Source: an uncultured Bacteroidales bacterium (GTDB lineage Bacteria > Bacteroidota > Bacteroidia > Bacteroidales > Paludibacteraceae). Taken from it: a stretch of 64,000 nt of DNA. The translations under genes were made by a program, and so were the position numbers. Below are positions 17,239 through 24,765 of the stretch, piece by piece (position 1 is the first letter of the stretch; each line of letters starts with the position of its first letter). The DNA lies in contig CAIWCC010000125.1 in the NCBI GenBank assembly GCA_903911085.1, positions 28,437 through 92,436 on the forward strand, written 5' to 3'. The notes beneath the pieces are model-generated. The model saw only the letters and a list, made by a program, of their open reading frames with translations. It made no database searches and was not told the origin of the DNA.

Positions 17239-18084
17239 TTACTTGTAAACCTTTACCCAGTCCACCAGAAAATAATCGGGAAATAAGGCTGGCTTTGGTT
17301 CATTAGCCCACTTATTACCCGATAAAAATTTATCGGTACTTATTTCGCCAGTAATTAAAAGATGCCCAAGTTGATTGCAAACGCCTGCACCACCCGATGT
17401 AGACCATGTTTCCTCGCCATCCACATAAAATTTATAAACTTCGGGCGTCCAAATGAGTGTAAAAGTATGAAATCCTTCTGATATATTTAAATCATATATC
17501 GGATGTGGTATCTTTTTATGATCTTTTCCATATCCATCCCAATGAATAGCTTGATTGAGTTTATTGCCCCAACCGAATCCTTCAAAGATATCCACTTCAG
17601 TACCATCAACGCCATCATTACCAACCTGATTTACCTGGCCTTGCATCATCCAAAAGGCAGACCACCAGCCTTGCTTTTTAGGCAATTTACAGCGAATTTC
17701 GAATTTGCCATATAACTGTTCAAATTTCCCTTTCGAATCCAATGCTCCACAAGAATAATCTATAGAATCATTATCATCGTTTTTATTTGGAATGGCTCTT
17801 ACCCTTATTACCAAATTACCATTTTCCATGTACGAATCTTCTTTGCTCCACCAGCCATCAGGGCCGTTGATATTATTTCTCCGGTTATATTCACGAGTGT
17901 TCCATTTTGATGGATCGGGAACACCAACGCCATTGAATTCATCGGAGAAAGTTAATTCCCATTTTTTTTCAATAGCAGCGGTAGATTTCTGCTCAATTTT
18001 CTGTTGGGCATTGCTGGAATTACTTATACAAACAAGATTTAATATAACTAAAAAGAGTGCTGATGTGCGATGTTTTGAATACAT
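17239..18084 (-). CDS. GH16 endo-beta-glycanase without sorting domain
   Basis: A 281-residue GH16 enzyme with start at 18084 (MYSKHRTSALFLVILNLVC..., cleavage near SNAQQ). An in-frame ATG at 18111 would overlap the predicted -7 element. Conserved text: LTFSDEFNGVGVPDPSKW, NINGPDGWW, KKQGWWSAFWMMQG, then E-V-D-I-F-E at 163-168 (Glu163 nucleophile, Glu168 acid/base) and IHWDGYGKDHK. It is clearly paralogous to the GH16 at 2090-3208 across the whole catalytic domain but stops at FPDYFLVDWVKVYK with no T9SS domain. The pair may therefore be a surface and a periplasmic version of one activity. It heads an operon with carboxylesterase and GH29, driven by operator copy b. Laminarinase, agarase or porphyranase specificity cannot be separated by eye. 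Confidence 0.93.
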   Translation of the reverse strand: MYSKHRTSALFLVILNLVCISNSSNAQQKIEQKSTAAIEKKWELTFSDEFNGVGVPDPSKWNTREYNRRNNINGPDGWWSKEDSYMENGNLVIRVRAIPNKNDDNDSIDYSCGALDSKGKFEQLYGKFEIRCKLPKKQGWWSAFWMMQGQVNQVGNDGVDGTEVDIFEGFGWGNKLNQAIHWDGYGKDHKKIPHPIYDLNISEGFHTFTLIWTPEVYKFYVDGEETWSTSGGAGVCNQLGHLLITGEISTDKFLSGNKWANEPKPALFPDYFLVDWVKVYK

Positions 18085-18108
18085 ATTATAGCTTTTTAAA
18101 AACAAAAA

Positions 18109-18179
18109 CAAAGTAACTAAAAAATTAATTACTTTGTTTGCGACAAACTGATTGTAAAATGTGATAAACTGCTTTATTT
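18109..18179 (-). promoter_or_regulatory. Operator copy b plus promoter for the GH16-esterase-GH29 operon
   Basis: TGCGACAAACTG (18139-18150) and TGTGATAAACTG (18160-18171) are direct repeats 21 bp apart, followed by TTTATTT (18173-18179). The -7-like element on the minus strand is TTACTTTG (18116-18109), 23 bp from the proximal box. The leader to the ATG at 18084 is about 20 nt. The A-rich end of the site contains the stop codon of the upstream LamG gene (18174-18176), so the operator starts exactly where coding sequence ends. Confidence 0.75.
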
Positions 18180-19541
18180 CTGGTTCTCGGACAGTTTGAA
18201 AACTGGATATTTACTATTACGTCCAATCTTTGAGAGTTTTAGCATTTCGTTTTGACTTAATCCCTTATTAAAGACTGCTACACCACCAAAATAGGCCGAC
18301 AAAGTAGCATGTCGGTTGCTGTGAATTACTCTACCAATGGTAAAAGGTGAACCATCTGATTCATTTTGTGGCGAATAAATATCTTTGCCAAACCAATATG
18401 GATTTGCTTTAATGGCTACAAGCTCAAAAGATGCAATATTGCTGAATTTTCCTTTGCTGTCTTTTTGCAAGGTTAATCTTACTTTCGTAAATTCGAATTC
18501 ACGAATAACAATGCGCTCACTGTTAGATTCAGAAATGACTTTCTCACTCAATAGTTTACTTTCTGGTGGGCAATAATATTGATCCTTGGGAAATTGGTCA
18601 TTTTCACCATCCTGCAATCCAACTATTTTCGAAAGTCGAGCTTGTTTCCAGGCATTTGCGGCATGTTTGTAAAATGGATGATTCACAGGATTTTCAATCC
18701 AATACTCCGTTGTTTTGCCGTCTAAATAGGCGGTGACCGTTTTCTTTTTATTGTCGTAAACAAAGCCCACTACCGACCAGCAAGCATTCAGTGCATCGAT
18801 AGTTACATTGGCAGGTGCTTTGGTTATTTTTTCTTTTGTGGTAGCCAATTGGCGGGCATAATGATCGCCAAAAGAAGAAAGGCCATTTTCGGACACATGA
18901 GCACTAACACTACCGGGATTGGCGCTCAAACCTGCAAACATGCCGTATTGACGCTGTCCCCTTACTTTCAATTCAGCAGGAATACCTCTTGGCGGCGAGT
19001 CAGTTCCTTCGTGCCAAAGTCCAGCAATGGCGTGGGCACCATCCTGATAAATCATCCAAACCACCATCGAAACTGATTGGCCGGGACCTTTTACATCAAT
19101 AGGTGTGTTGTTCAAATTGGCGCGTGGCAACATCAAAACAGGTAATTCAGTTACACTTTTAGGTGATTTAAATTGCACCGCCTGCCCAAAAGGACCGTAG
19201 CCAAACAAAGGAAAATCATCCAAATTTGCTTCAGCACCATCATTCCAGAATGCACGGGAGATATTCCGTGGTTCCAAAATGTAACGATGGTCATCGCCTT
19301 TTGCGGTATAAGCCATAAAGTTTCCTTTGCCATTTACACCATCTTCGCGCAACACAAAATCCCAAAAAGCGGCTAACCCAGGCATGTTACGCACCAACTG
19401 TACTCGTTCATTGTAGGTCTTTGTCTGTTTTGATTGTTTTTTTAAATTATTGCCTTGACCGAAACTTTGTAACTGAAAGCTAGTCAAGACCATAATTCCA
19501 AACATCAACACAGTTTTTAATGATAAAAATTTAAAGTGCAT
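18174..19541 (-). CDS. Secreted LamG/concanavalin-like domain protein of unknown function
   Basis: A 455-residue exported protein when started at 19541 (MHFKFLSLKTVLMFGIMVL..., cleavage near SFGQ). The longer in-frame start at 19622 would overlap the preceding gene and hide the signal peptide. After an N-terminal segment (PGLAAFWDFVLRE...) it reads as a laminin-G/concanavalin-like jelly roll: VSMVVWMIYQDG, AGLWHEGTDSPPRG, GMFAGLSANPGSVSAHVSENG, VVGFVYDNKKKTVTAYLDGK, and near the end AYFGGVAVFNKGLSQNEML, the usual closing strand of LamG domains. No catalytic motif was recognised. Proteins of this kind in glycan loci may bind the polysaccharide, and some jelly-roll proteins prove to be lyases. 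It follows the beta-helix gene by 25 bp and is probably cotranscribed with it. Confidence 0.75.
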   Translation of the reverse strand: MHFKFLSLKTVLMFGIMVLTSFQLQSFGQGNNLKKQSKQTKTYNERVQLVRNMPGLAAFWDFVLREDGVNGKGNFMAYTAKGDDHRYILEPRNISRAFWNDGAEANLDDFPLFGYGPFGQAVQFKSPKSVTELPVLMLPRANLNNTPIDVKGPGQSVSMVVWMIYQDGAHAIAGLWHEGTDSPPRGIPAELKVRGQRQYGMFAGLSANPGSVSAHVSENGLSSFGDHYARQLATTKEKITKAPANVTIDALNACWSVVGFVYDNKKKTVTAYLDGKTTEYWIENPVNHPFYKHAANAWKQARLSKIVGLQDGENDQFPKDQYYCPPESKLLSEKVISESNSERIVIREFEFTKVRLTLQKDSKGKFSNIASFELVAIKANPYWFGKDIYSPQNESDGSPFTIGRVIHSNRHATLSAYFGGVAVFNKGLSQNEMLKLSKIGRNSKYPVFKLSENQK

Positions 19542-19566
19542 TGTCAAATTTTTTACTAAATAGCAT

Positions 19567-21762
19567 TTATTTAATTTTATACAACAATACTGCAAAATCT
19601 CCTGATACTTTTTCTTCGCCATTTACAATCCAATATTTACATACGTCAATTACGGGTTTACCAAAAGCTATTTCGTTACTTTTTCGGTTAAAATTCTGAA
19701 TAAGAACGTTTTTAGAATTTTCAATTACAATAATGGCTCTGTCTACTTCTTTTTCCAATTGGTAGTTCCCAGAACCTCCAATTAATTGAATGTCTTCACA
19801 ATTAACTATATTCAATAATTCGCCAGAAAGTTCATACTTAAAGCCATAAACAGTTACATGTTTTGCATTTTCAAGTAACGTTTGCGTTGAATTTGGCAAA
19901 TGTTCGATACTAAGTTGATAAAAAGTTAAAGGTTGGGTGGTGTTATTTACCTGTAACAAATTAAATTTTTTGGATTTGCCACCTCCACCAACAGGAATAT
20001 GATCGGTACATAAATGATATACTTTTCCACTGGCATTTTCTGAAAAGTAAATATATGGTAGCTCAGCAGGATTTAGTTGTTCAAATGTTTTCGGTTTTTT
20101 TAGTTTTACAGTTTCTGTAACTACATCACGTACCAATGTGTTGGCTGTTTGGATGTGTAGATAGGTCATACGCGGAAATCCTAAAATTGCAAAATCGCTC
20201 AACAATAAATTCCCTGTTGAACTATTTTCGCTATTCAATATTGCCCCCAATTCGTTTTTCCATTCGTTGGCTGCATGAATGACCGAAATAAATTTACCAG
20301 CTCCAATCATTTTCAACCCACTTTTTAATGTTATAGGTTGTCTGATATGGAAATGCCCACGGGGAATAAAAACCGTTTTTCCAAAATTAGGATTACCTTG
20401 CGTTGTTGCTTGGTCAATCGCTTTTTGAATAGCTGGTCCATCATCATCGTTATCAACAATATTTTCGGGAGTTGCACCAAAATCTTTTGCAATATCCAGT
20501 ATATTTGTATCATCCCATTCGGGTAATTTGCTCCAAGTGTGTTTGGCAATCAAGTTCTTAGAAGGATCTTGTGCAACCAATGGTTCATAAAGCTGAAAAT
20601 GAGCTGTTTGGTTGTTTAATTCTTTACCGGCTACAAATACCGAAGCTTTGTCAAGCTCCGAAGTAAAAACATAGCTCGAAATTTTTTGCCATTTGCTTGC
20701 GAGTCCATTCACAATTTTTGCAGGAGGATTTACTGCTCCACTTTCTATTACTTCGGATGCTTTTACAAATACATTATTCATAGTCACATCTTGCGCAAAA
20801 TTGTAAATAGCCTTACCCGATGCACCTTTCATTTCAATAGTTCCGTCGGTTAGGCATAAATTTGAATTTCCGTGGTCAACGCGACCATTGGCAGTTATTG
20901 TCCGTATATTTTTTAAATAAACTGCCCTGTAATCTTTACTTGGTTTTGCAGGACTTGTAATTTTAAATCCTGTCACAATTACCGGGCCTCTCGATTCTAT
21001 AACTTTTAATCCACATTCGCTTTGATTTTCGAGCGTTAAGCCAATAATTGTAGGGTTTGGACGGTATAGATTCTGTAATATACCAATCTTTCCACCGCTA
21101 ATGCTTAAATTTACCACTCCACCACCCGAACCTGGCAAACTGCAAATTCCTACATTGAATTGACTTCCATAGATTTTTACATCTTCAATCACACAATGTT
21201 GTGCACCAGCCATTGAAATGGCATTTACGGTGGGATTATTTCCCATATCAACATTAATACCACGTAAAGTAGAACCATAAAGCGACGGAGAATTTGGTTT
21301 TCCATCCGTAATAAGTTCGAAATAAATAAAAATATTGCGGTCGACTACACTGCTGTCTTTCAACTTAATAATGGGTGTTTTACCCTTAGAAGAACCGATT
21401 AGCTGATAAGCAAATTTTCGTGAGCCAGTTTTTGTAGTAACACATTTTAGCTGTTTACTTATCAAAAATGTTTTGTTTGCTGGAAAAAACGAAACCAAGT
21501 TACAATTATATGCATCATCCAAAGCCTGCTGAATAGCATTTGAATCATCCGTTTTTCCGTCTCCAATTGCATTGTAGGGTGGTTTAGTAACATCTATATA
21601 CCCTTTTTCTAAGGGTTGATATTTTTGGTTTAGTTTCAAACTTTCGGGAAAGTCAGCTGGATTGACGTTTTTTTGAATCTCCATGCCTCCCGCCAAACAA
21701 GCTGTATTATGTAAAAAAAGTAGAAGTACGATAAGACTTACTATTTTATTTTTGTTTCTCAT
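19567..21762 (-). CDS. Double right-handed beta-helix protein (Pectate_lyase_3-like), no sorting domain
   Basis: A 731-residue exported protein; start at 21762 chosen because MRNKNKIVSLIVLLLFLHN gives a clean signal peptide, while the ATG at 21807 adds a hydrophilic extension. Two beta-helix modules are visible. The first begins YIDVTKPPYNAIGDGKTDD (about residue 55), the second DIAKDFGATPENIVDNDDDGPAIQKAI (about residue 420), with GKTVFIPRGHFHIRQPITL after it. This two-module plan at about 730 residues recalls GH55-type glucanases and related Pectate_lyase_3 proteins, but no catalytic residue can be assigned. It is one of five paralogues in the window (others at 40077, 42580, 45053 and 51544). 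It alone lacks the T9SS domain, ending at GDFAVLLYKIK exactly where the others continue into it. It sits downstream of the SusC/D terminator. Confidence 0.85.
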   Translation of the reverse strand: MRNKNKIVSLIVLLLFLHNTACLAGGMEIQKNVNPADFPESLKLNQKYQPLEKGYIDVTKPPYNAIGDGKTDDSNAIQQALDDAYNCNLVSFFPANKTFLISKQLKCVTTKTGSRKFAYQLIGSSKGKTPIIKLKDSSVVDRNIFIYFELITDGKPNSPSLYGSTLRGINVDMGNNPTVNAISMAGAQHCVIEDVKIYGSQFNVGICSLPGSGGGVVNLSISGGKIGILQNLYRPNPTIIGLTLENQSECGLKVIESRGPVIVTGFKITSPAKPSKDYRAVYLKNIRTITANGRVDHGNSNLCLTDGTIEMKGASGKAIYNFAQDVTMNNVFVKASEVIESGAVNPPAKIVNGLASKWQKISSYVFTSELDKASVFVAGKELNNQTAHFQLYEPLVAQDPSKNLIAKHTWSKLPEWDDTNILDIAKDFGATPENIVDNDDDGPAIQKAIDQATTQGNPNFGKTVFIPRGHFHIRQPITLKSGLKMIGAGKFISVIHAANEWKNELGAILNSENSSTGNLLLSDFAILGFPRMTYLHIQTANTLVRDVVTETVKLKKPKTFEQLNPAELPYIYFSENASGKVYHLCTDHIPVGGGGKSKKFNLLQVNNTTQPLTFYQLSIEHLPNSTQTLLENAKHVTVYGFKYELSGELLNIVNCEDIQLIGGSGNYQLEKEVDRAIIVIENSKNVLIQNFNRKSNEIAFGKPVIDVCKYWIVNGEEKVSGDFAVLLYKIK

Positions 21763-22062
21763 ATAGTGTTTTTTAACGGTTGTTTTTTCTTTTAAGGTGT
21801 AATTCATTTATTCAATTTATTAAATATTTTGTTTTTTGGTATTAAAACTCAGTGGTTTTTGAGTATTCCTTAGAGCATTTTGTGTAATAGCTATACCACA
21901 AAGAAACACAAATATTTTACACAAAGTTGCACTAAAAACACAGAATAACTTCTCAAAAAAAGGAAGAGACTATACAATTATGAATAAGCCTCTTCCTTAA
22001 TAATCGAAAGAATGTTAACTAAAGAAATCTTCTTTATATTTCAAAAAGTGATTCAAAAATAA
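21763..22062. other. Intergenic region between the SusC/D operon and the beta-helix gene
   Basis: About 300 bp without a gene. It contains the intrinsic terminator at 21960-21998. Downstream of that (21800-21950) the sequence is AT-rich with several CAAA/ACAAA runs, but I cannot assign a clear -33/-7 pair for the beta-helix gene, and no copy of the direct-repeat operator is present. Confidence 0.6.
21960..21998 (-). terminator. Intrinsic terminator of the SusC/D operon
   Basis: AAGGAAGAG (21960-21968) pairs with CTCTTCCTT (21990-21998) across a 21-nt loop. On the minus strand the stem is followed by a run of seven T (21961-21954 region). It lies about 65 bp after the stop of the DUF1735 gene and closes the SusC-SusD-SusC-SusD-DUF1735 transcript. 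Confidence 0.85.
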
Positions 22063-22941
22063 TTACTGCCACTTTTCTACTTTTAATGGAGAATCAAAAT
22101 GATAAAGTGTATCTAAAACATGGTGTTGTACACCTGTTTTTGTGTAGGAATAATCTAGCGTGAAAACCTTTTTAGTCTTATCATATTGCCCCGTACCTGA
22201 TATGTTAGTCATATCTTTTAAAACCCCAGGTATAATAGTAACAGAACCATCGGTTTTAATCTGAAGTTTCAGCTTGTTAGCACCTGTTAAATCGGCGCCA
22301 ATATAAGGCACTGAGCATGAATCTTTTGCCAGTGTAGTGATTAATTTGTTAGTATTTTTAACAAGGTCTGCATTTGAATACTTAAATGAACTTGCAATTT
22401 GTCCAGTTGTATTGAGCGTGTGGTCAACTCCCTTAACCCAATATGCACCATAATACTTATTTTGATACTTAATAGCAATGATTGTTGAATCTTTGCCTGC
22501 AAGAATCGAATCAAGAGTGGTTCCGGTTATTTTAAGCGGAAGTGCATAATTCAATAAATGTGCTTTAGGATCATTTATAAACTTTTCGTTTAATGTAATT
22601 GTCACCTTACCTAAAATTTGATCTTTAGGAATATCCATTTGATTAGGGTTAGAAATAGTGTAATAATCAGCAGGTAACAAGGTCAACTGCGGATAATTCG
22701 CCAACAAAGTTGGTCGAACCTCGAAATTTACTACTTCATTTGCTTTGTTTTCGTATACCCCAGCCAATACAACGCCCACTTCCATGCTTAACTCATCCTT
22801 ACCATCTTGAACTATTAATGTTCTTAATGGACTTTGAAGTGCAAAGTAAGTTGCAGTATAATCGAAATCTAACTTGTAATCGTCGTAACATGATGATAAT
22901 AAGAACATCAAAACGATTGGAATTAATACTATTTTTTTCAT
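22063..22941 (-). CDS. DUF1735-type surface glycan-binding lipoprotein
   Basis: A 292-residue lipoprotein with a type II signal (MKKIVLIPIVLMFLLSSC, lipidated Cys18). The N-terminal half (about 25-155) has the DUF1735 (BT_3987-like) beta-sandwich pattern: TATYFALQSPLRTLIVQDG, VGVVLAGVYEN, NFEVRP, LPADYYTISNP, and LPLKITGTTLDSI. The C-terminal half is a separate beta-rich domain (KYYGAYWVKG onward). Proteins like this commonly follow SusD in Bacteroidota loci and are thought to help hold glycan at the outer membrane (SGBP role). It is the last gene of the SusC/D operon, 21 bp after SusD-2 and before the terminator. Binding specificity cannot be read from sequence. Confidence 0.85.
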   Translation of the reverse strand: MKKIVLIPIVLMFLLSSCYDDYKLDFDYTATYFALQSPLRTLIVQDGKDELSMEVGVVLAGVYENKANEVVNFEVRPTLLANYPQLTLLPADYYTISNPNQMDIPKDQILGKVTITLNEKFINDPKAHLLNYALPLKITGTTLDSILAGKDSTIIAIKYQNKYYGAYWVKGVDHTLNTTGQIASSFKYSNADLVKNTNKLITTLAKDSCSVPYIGADLTGANKLKLQIKTDGSVTIIPGVLKDMTNISGTGQYDKTKKVFTLDYSYTKTGVQHHVLDTLYHFDSPLKVEKWQ

Positions 22942-22962
22942 TTTCGTTGATTTTTATTGTTA

Positions 22963-24726
22963 TTACCACCCCTCGTTTTGGGTGAGATTAGTTGCTTTGT
23001 ATAATTCTGTAATTGGTAATGGACAATAATACTTTGTATTGCTGAATGGCAAAGTTAATAAATTTACTTTTTCGTAGGTGTATGTTCCAACAACAGCAGT
23101 AGGAGTAATCTTAATCCTCTGAATGGTTGTGTTTAACGGATCTTTCCAACGACGTAAATCATAGAAACGATGTCCTTCGAAACAAAGTTCAATACGACGT
23201 TCGTTTTTGATTAATGTACGAAAATTAGAGGCTGAAGCTGCCTGTTCGATCAAATAATTATCGGCACTTACAGGAGCTATACCAGCTCTTTTTCTAACTT
23301 CAGCAATGGCATTTTGTGCAGTCATACCTTTTATCGCTGTGGTTGGACCAACTGCTTCGTTGGCTGCCTCAGCAAAATTTAAGTACAATTCAGCTTGACG
23401 AAATGCAACTCCATAATGAAAATCATTGGTGGTGCTACCTGGTACAAGATTAGCTTTTGAACTTACCCATTTACGGAGATAATAACCTGTGCGCGTACTG
23501 TTTTCTATGGTTGCTCGTCCAAAACCCGCCATATCTTTTCCACCTTCAAAAGTTTCCACTTTTGTAGTTTTAAATGTTGCACCATTAAACAGTATTGACA
23601 TATAAAAGCGCGGATCCCTGCTTAAGTACATATTTGTTTCCGAGTAACCAGTTTTTGCAACATCCGCTGTAATCGGATATCCATTAGCCATTGGGAACGC
23701 ATCAACTAAATTTTGGGTTGGATTACAATTCCCAGAACCGTAGATAGAAGGAAGAAAATTCCTAGTAGCCATAGCTAAATCTCCAGAACTTGTGCCGACC
23801 ATTCGACGCAAAATTAATTCAGCACTCTGCGGGTCATTATAAAACTTTGCCGAAATGTTAGTTACATCATAAATTCGGGGTAAACCAAAACCAATCGAAT
23901 CGATAGCTTCCTTAGCTGTTTCAGCAGCAGTTCTCCATTTCTGAGTTTTCTCAGCATCACTTAAACCATCAGTAAATGCAGGACTTGCTTCGTATAAACG
24001 AAGACGCGATTTAAGAGCTAAACATGCTACATCAGTTGGTCGACCTAAGTTATCCTGATTTGAATACTTAAAGGTTGTTTTATCCCATGATTTAGGAAGA
24101 TAAACCATGGCACTATCAATATCAGTAACAATTTGTGCCACACATTCGCTGTAAGTATTTCTAGCTAAATTTGGAATGTCGGTTGTACTTAAAAGAGTTG
24201 TAACAATAGGGAAACCCATCATTTTTCCATTCACATCTTTACCACCAAAAGTTTTAAGAAGTTCAAACTCACAATAAGCTCGAAGAAAATAGGCTTCGCC
24301 CATTGTAATTTTTGTAAACTGGTTGTTATCTGCATCGCCTGTCTTTTTAAACCTAATATTATATTTTTTCATTATGTCGAAAAAATTATTAAGGTCACGT
24401 ATATCTTCATATCGGGCATTCCAGATATTGAGTGGATTATTCGTTGCACTCCAATAGGTAGGTAATTCTACCATTTTGTTAATGTTTGATGCCAAAATAT
24501 TGGTAAGTGCATCATCTGTTGCACACTCAAGAAAACCACCGCTCACGCCTTCGAATGATGATGGTATCACTCTATAAACATAGTTAACTAAACCCCTAAC
24601 CATATCAGGCTGTGTTATCATCTGTTCATAAGTCACTTCATCGGATATTTTCGGATCAAGAAAATTCTCACAAGAAGAGAGTACAAACATCATCATTGTT
24701 AATAATAGAAATGAATTATATTTCAT
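22963..24726 (-). CDS. susD: SusD-like outer-membrane glycan-binding lipoprotein (second pair)
   Basis: A 587-residue SusD/RagB-family lipoprotein; MKYNSFLLLTMMMFVLSSC places the lipidated Cys at 19, followed by ENFLDPK. Family hallmarks are the TPR-rich N-terminal half (GEAYFLRAYCEFELLKTFGG), SECVAQIVTDIDSAMVYLP, and the C-terminal FRTLIKNERRIELCFEGHRFYDLRRWKDP with a final LTQNEGW. It caps its SusC partner (24766-27558) and presents oligosaccharides for import. It is 39 bp downstream of that SusC gene. The family is diverse, so the ligand cannot be deduced. Confidence 0.96.
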   Translation of the reverse strand: MKYNSFLLLTMMMFVLSSCENFLDPKISDEVTYEQMITQPDMVRGLVNYVYRVIPSSFEGVSGGFLECATDDALTNILASNINKMVELPTYWSATNNPLNIWNARYEDIRDLNNFFDIMKKYNIRFKKTGDADNNQFTKITMGEAYFLRAYCEFELLKTFGGKDVNGKMMGFPIVTTLLSTTDIPNLARNTYSECVAQIVTDIDSAMVYLPKSWDKTTFKYSNQDNLGRPTDVACLALKSRLRLYEASPAFTDGLSDAEKTQKWRTAAETAKEAIDSIGFGLPRIYDVTNISAKFYNDPQSAELILRRMVGTSSGDLAMATRNFLPSIYGSGNCNPTQNLVDAFPMANGYPITADVAKTGYSETNMYLSRDPRFYMSILFNGATFKTTKVETFEGGKDMAGFGRATIENSTRTGYYLRKWVSSKANLVPGSTTNDFHYGVAFRQAELYLNFAEAANEAVGPTTAIKGMTAQNAIAEVRKRAGIAPVSADNYLIEQAASASNFRTLIKNERRIELCFEGHRFYDLRRWKDPLNTTIQRIKITPTAVVGTYTYEKVNLLTLPFSNTKYYCPLPITELYKATNLTQNEGW

Positions 24727-24765
24727 AATTTCTTATTTTTTGAATTATTGAAAATTAATTATTGT

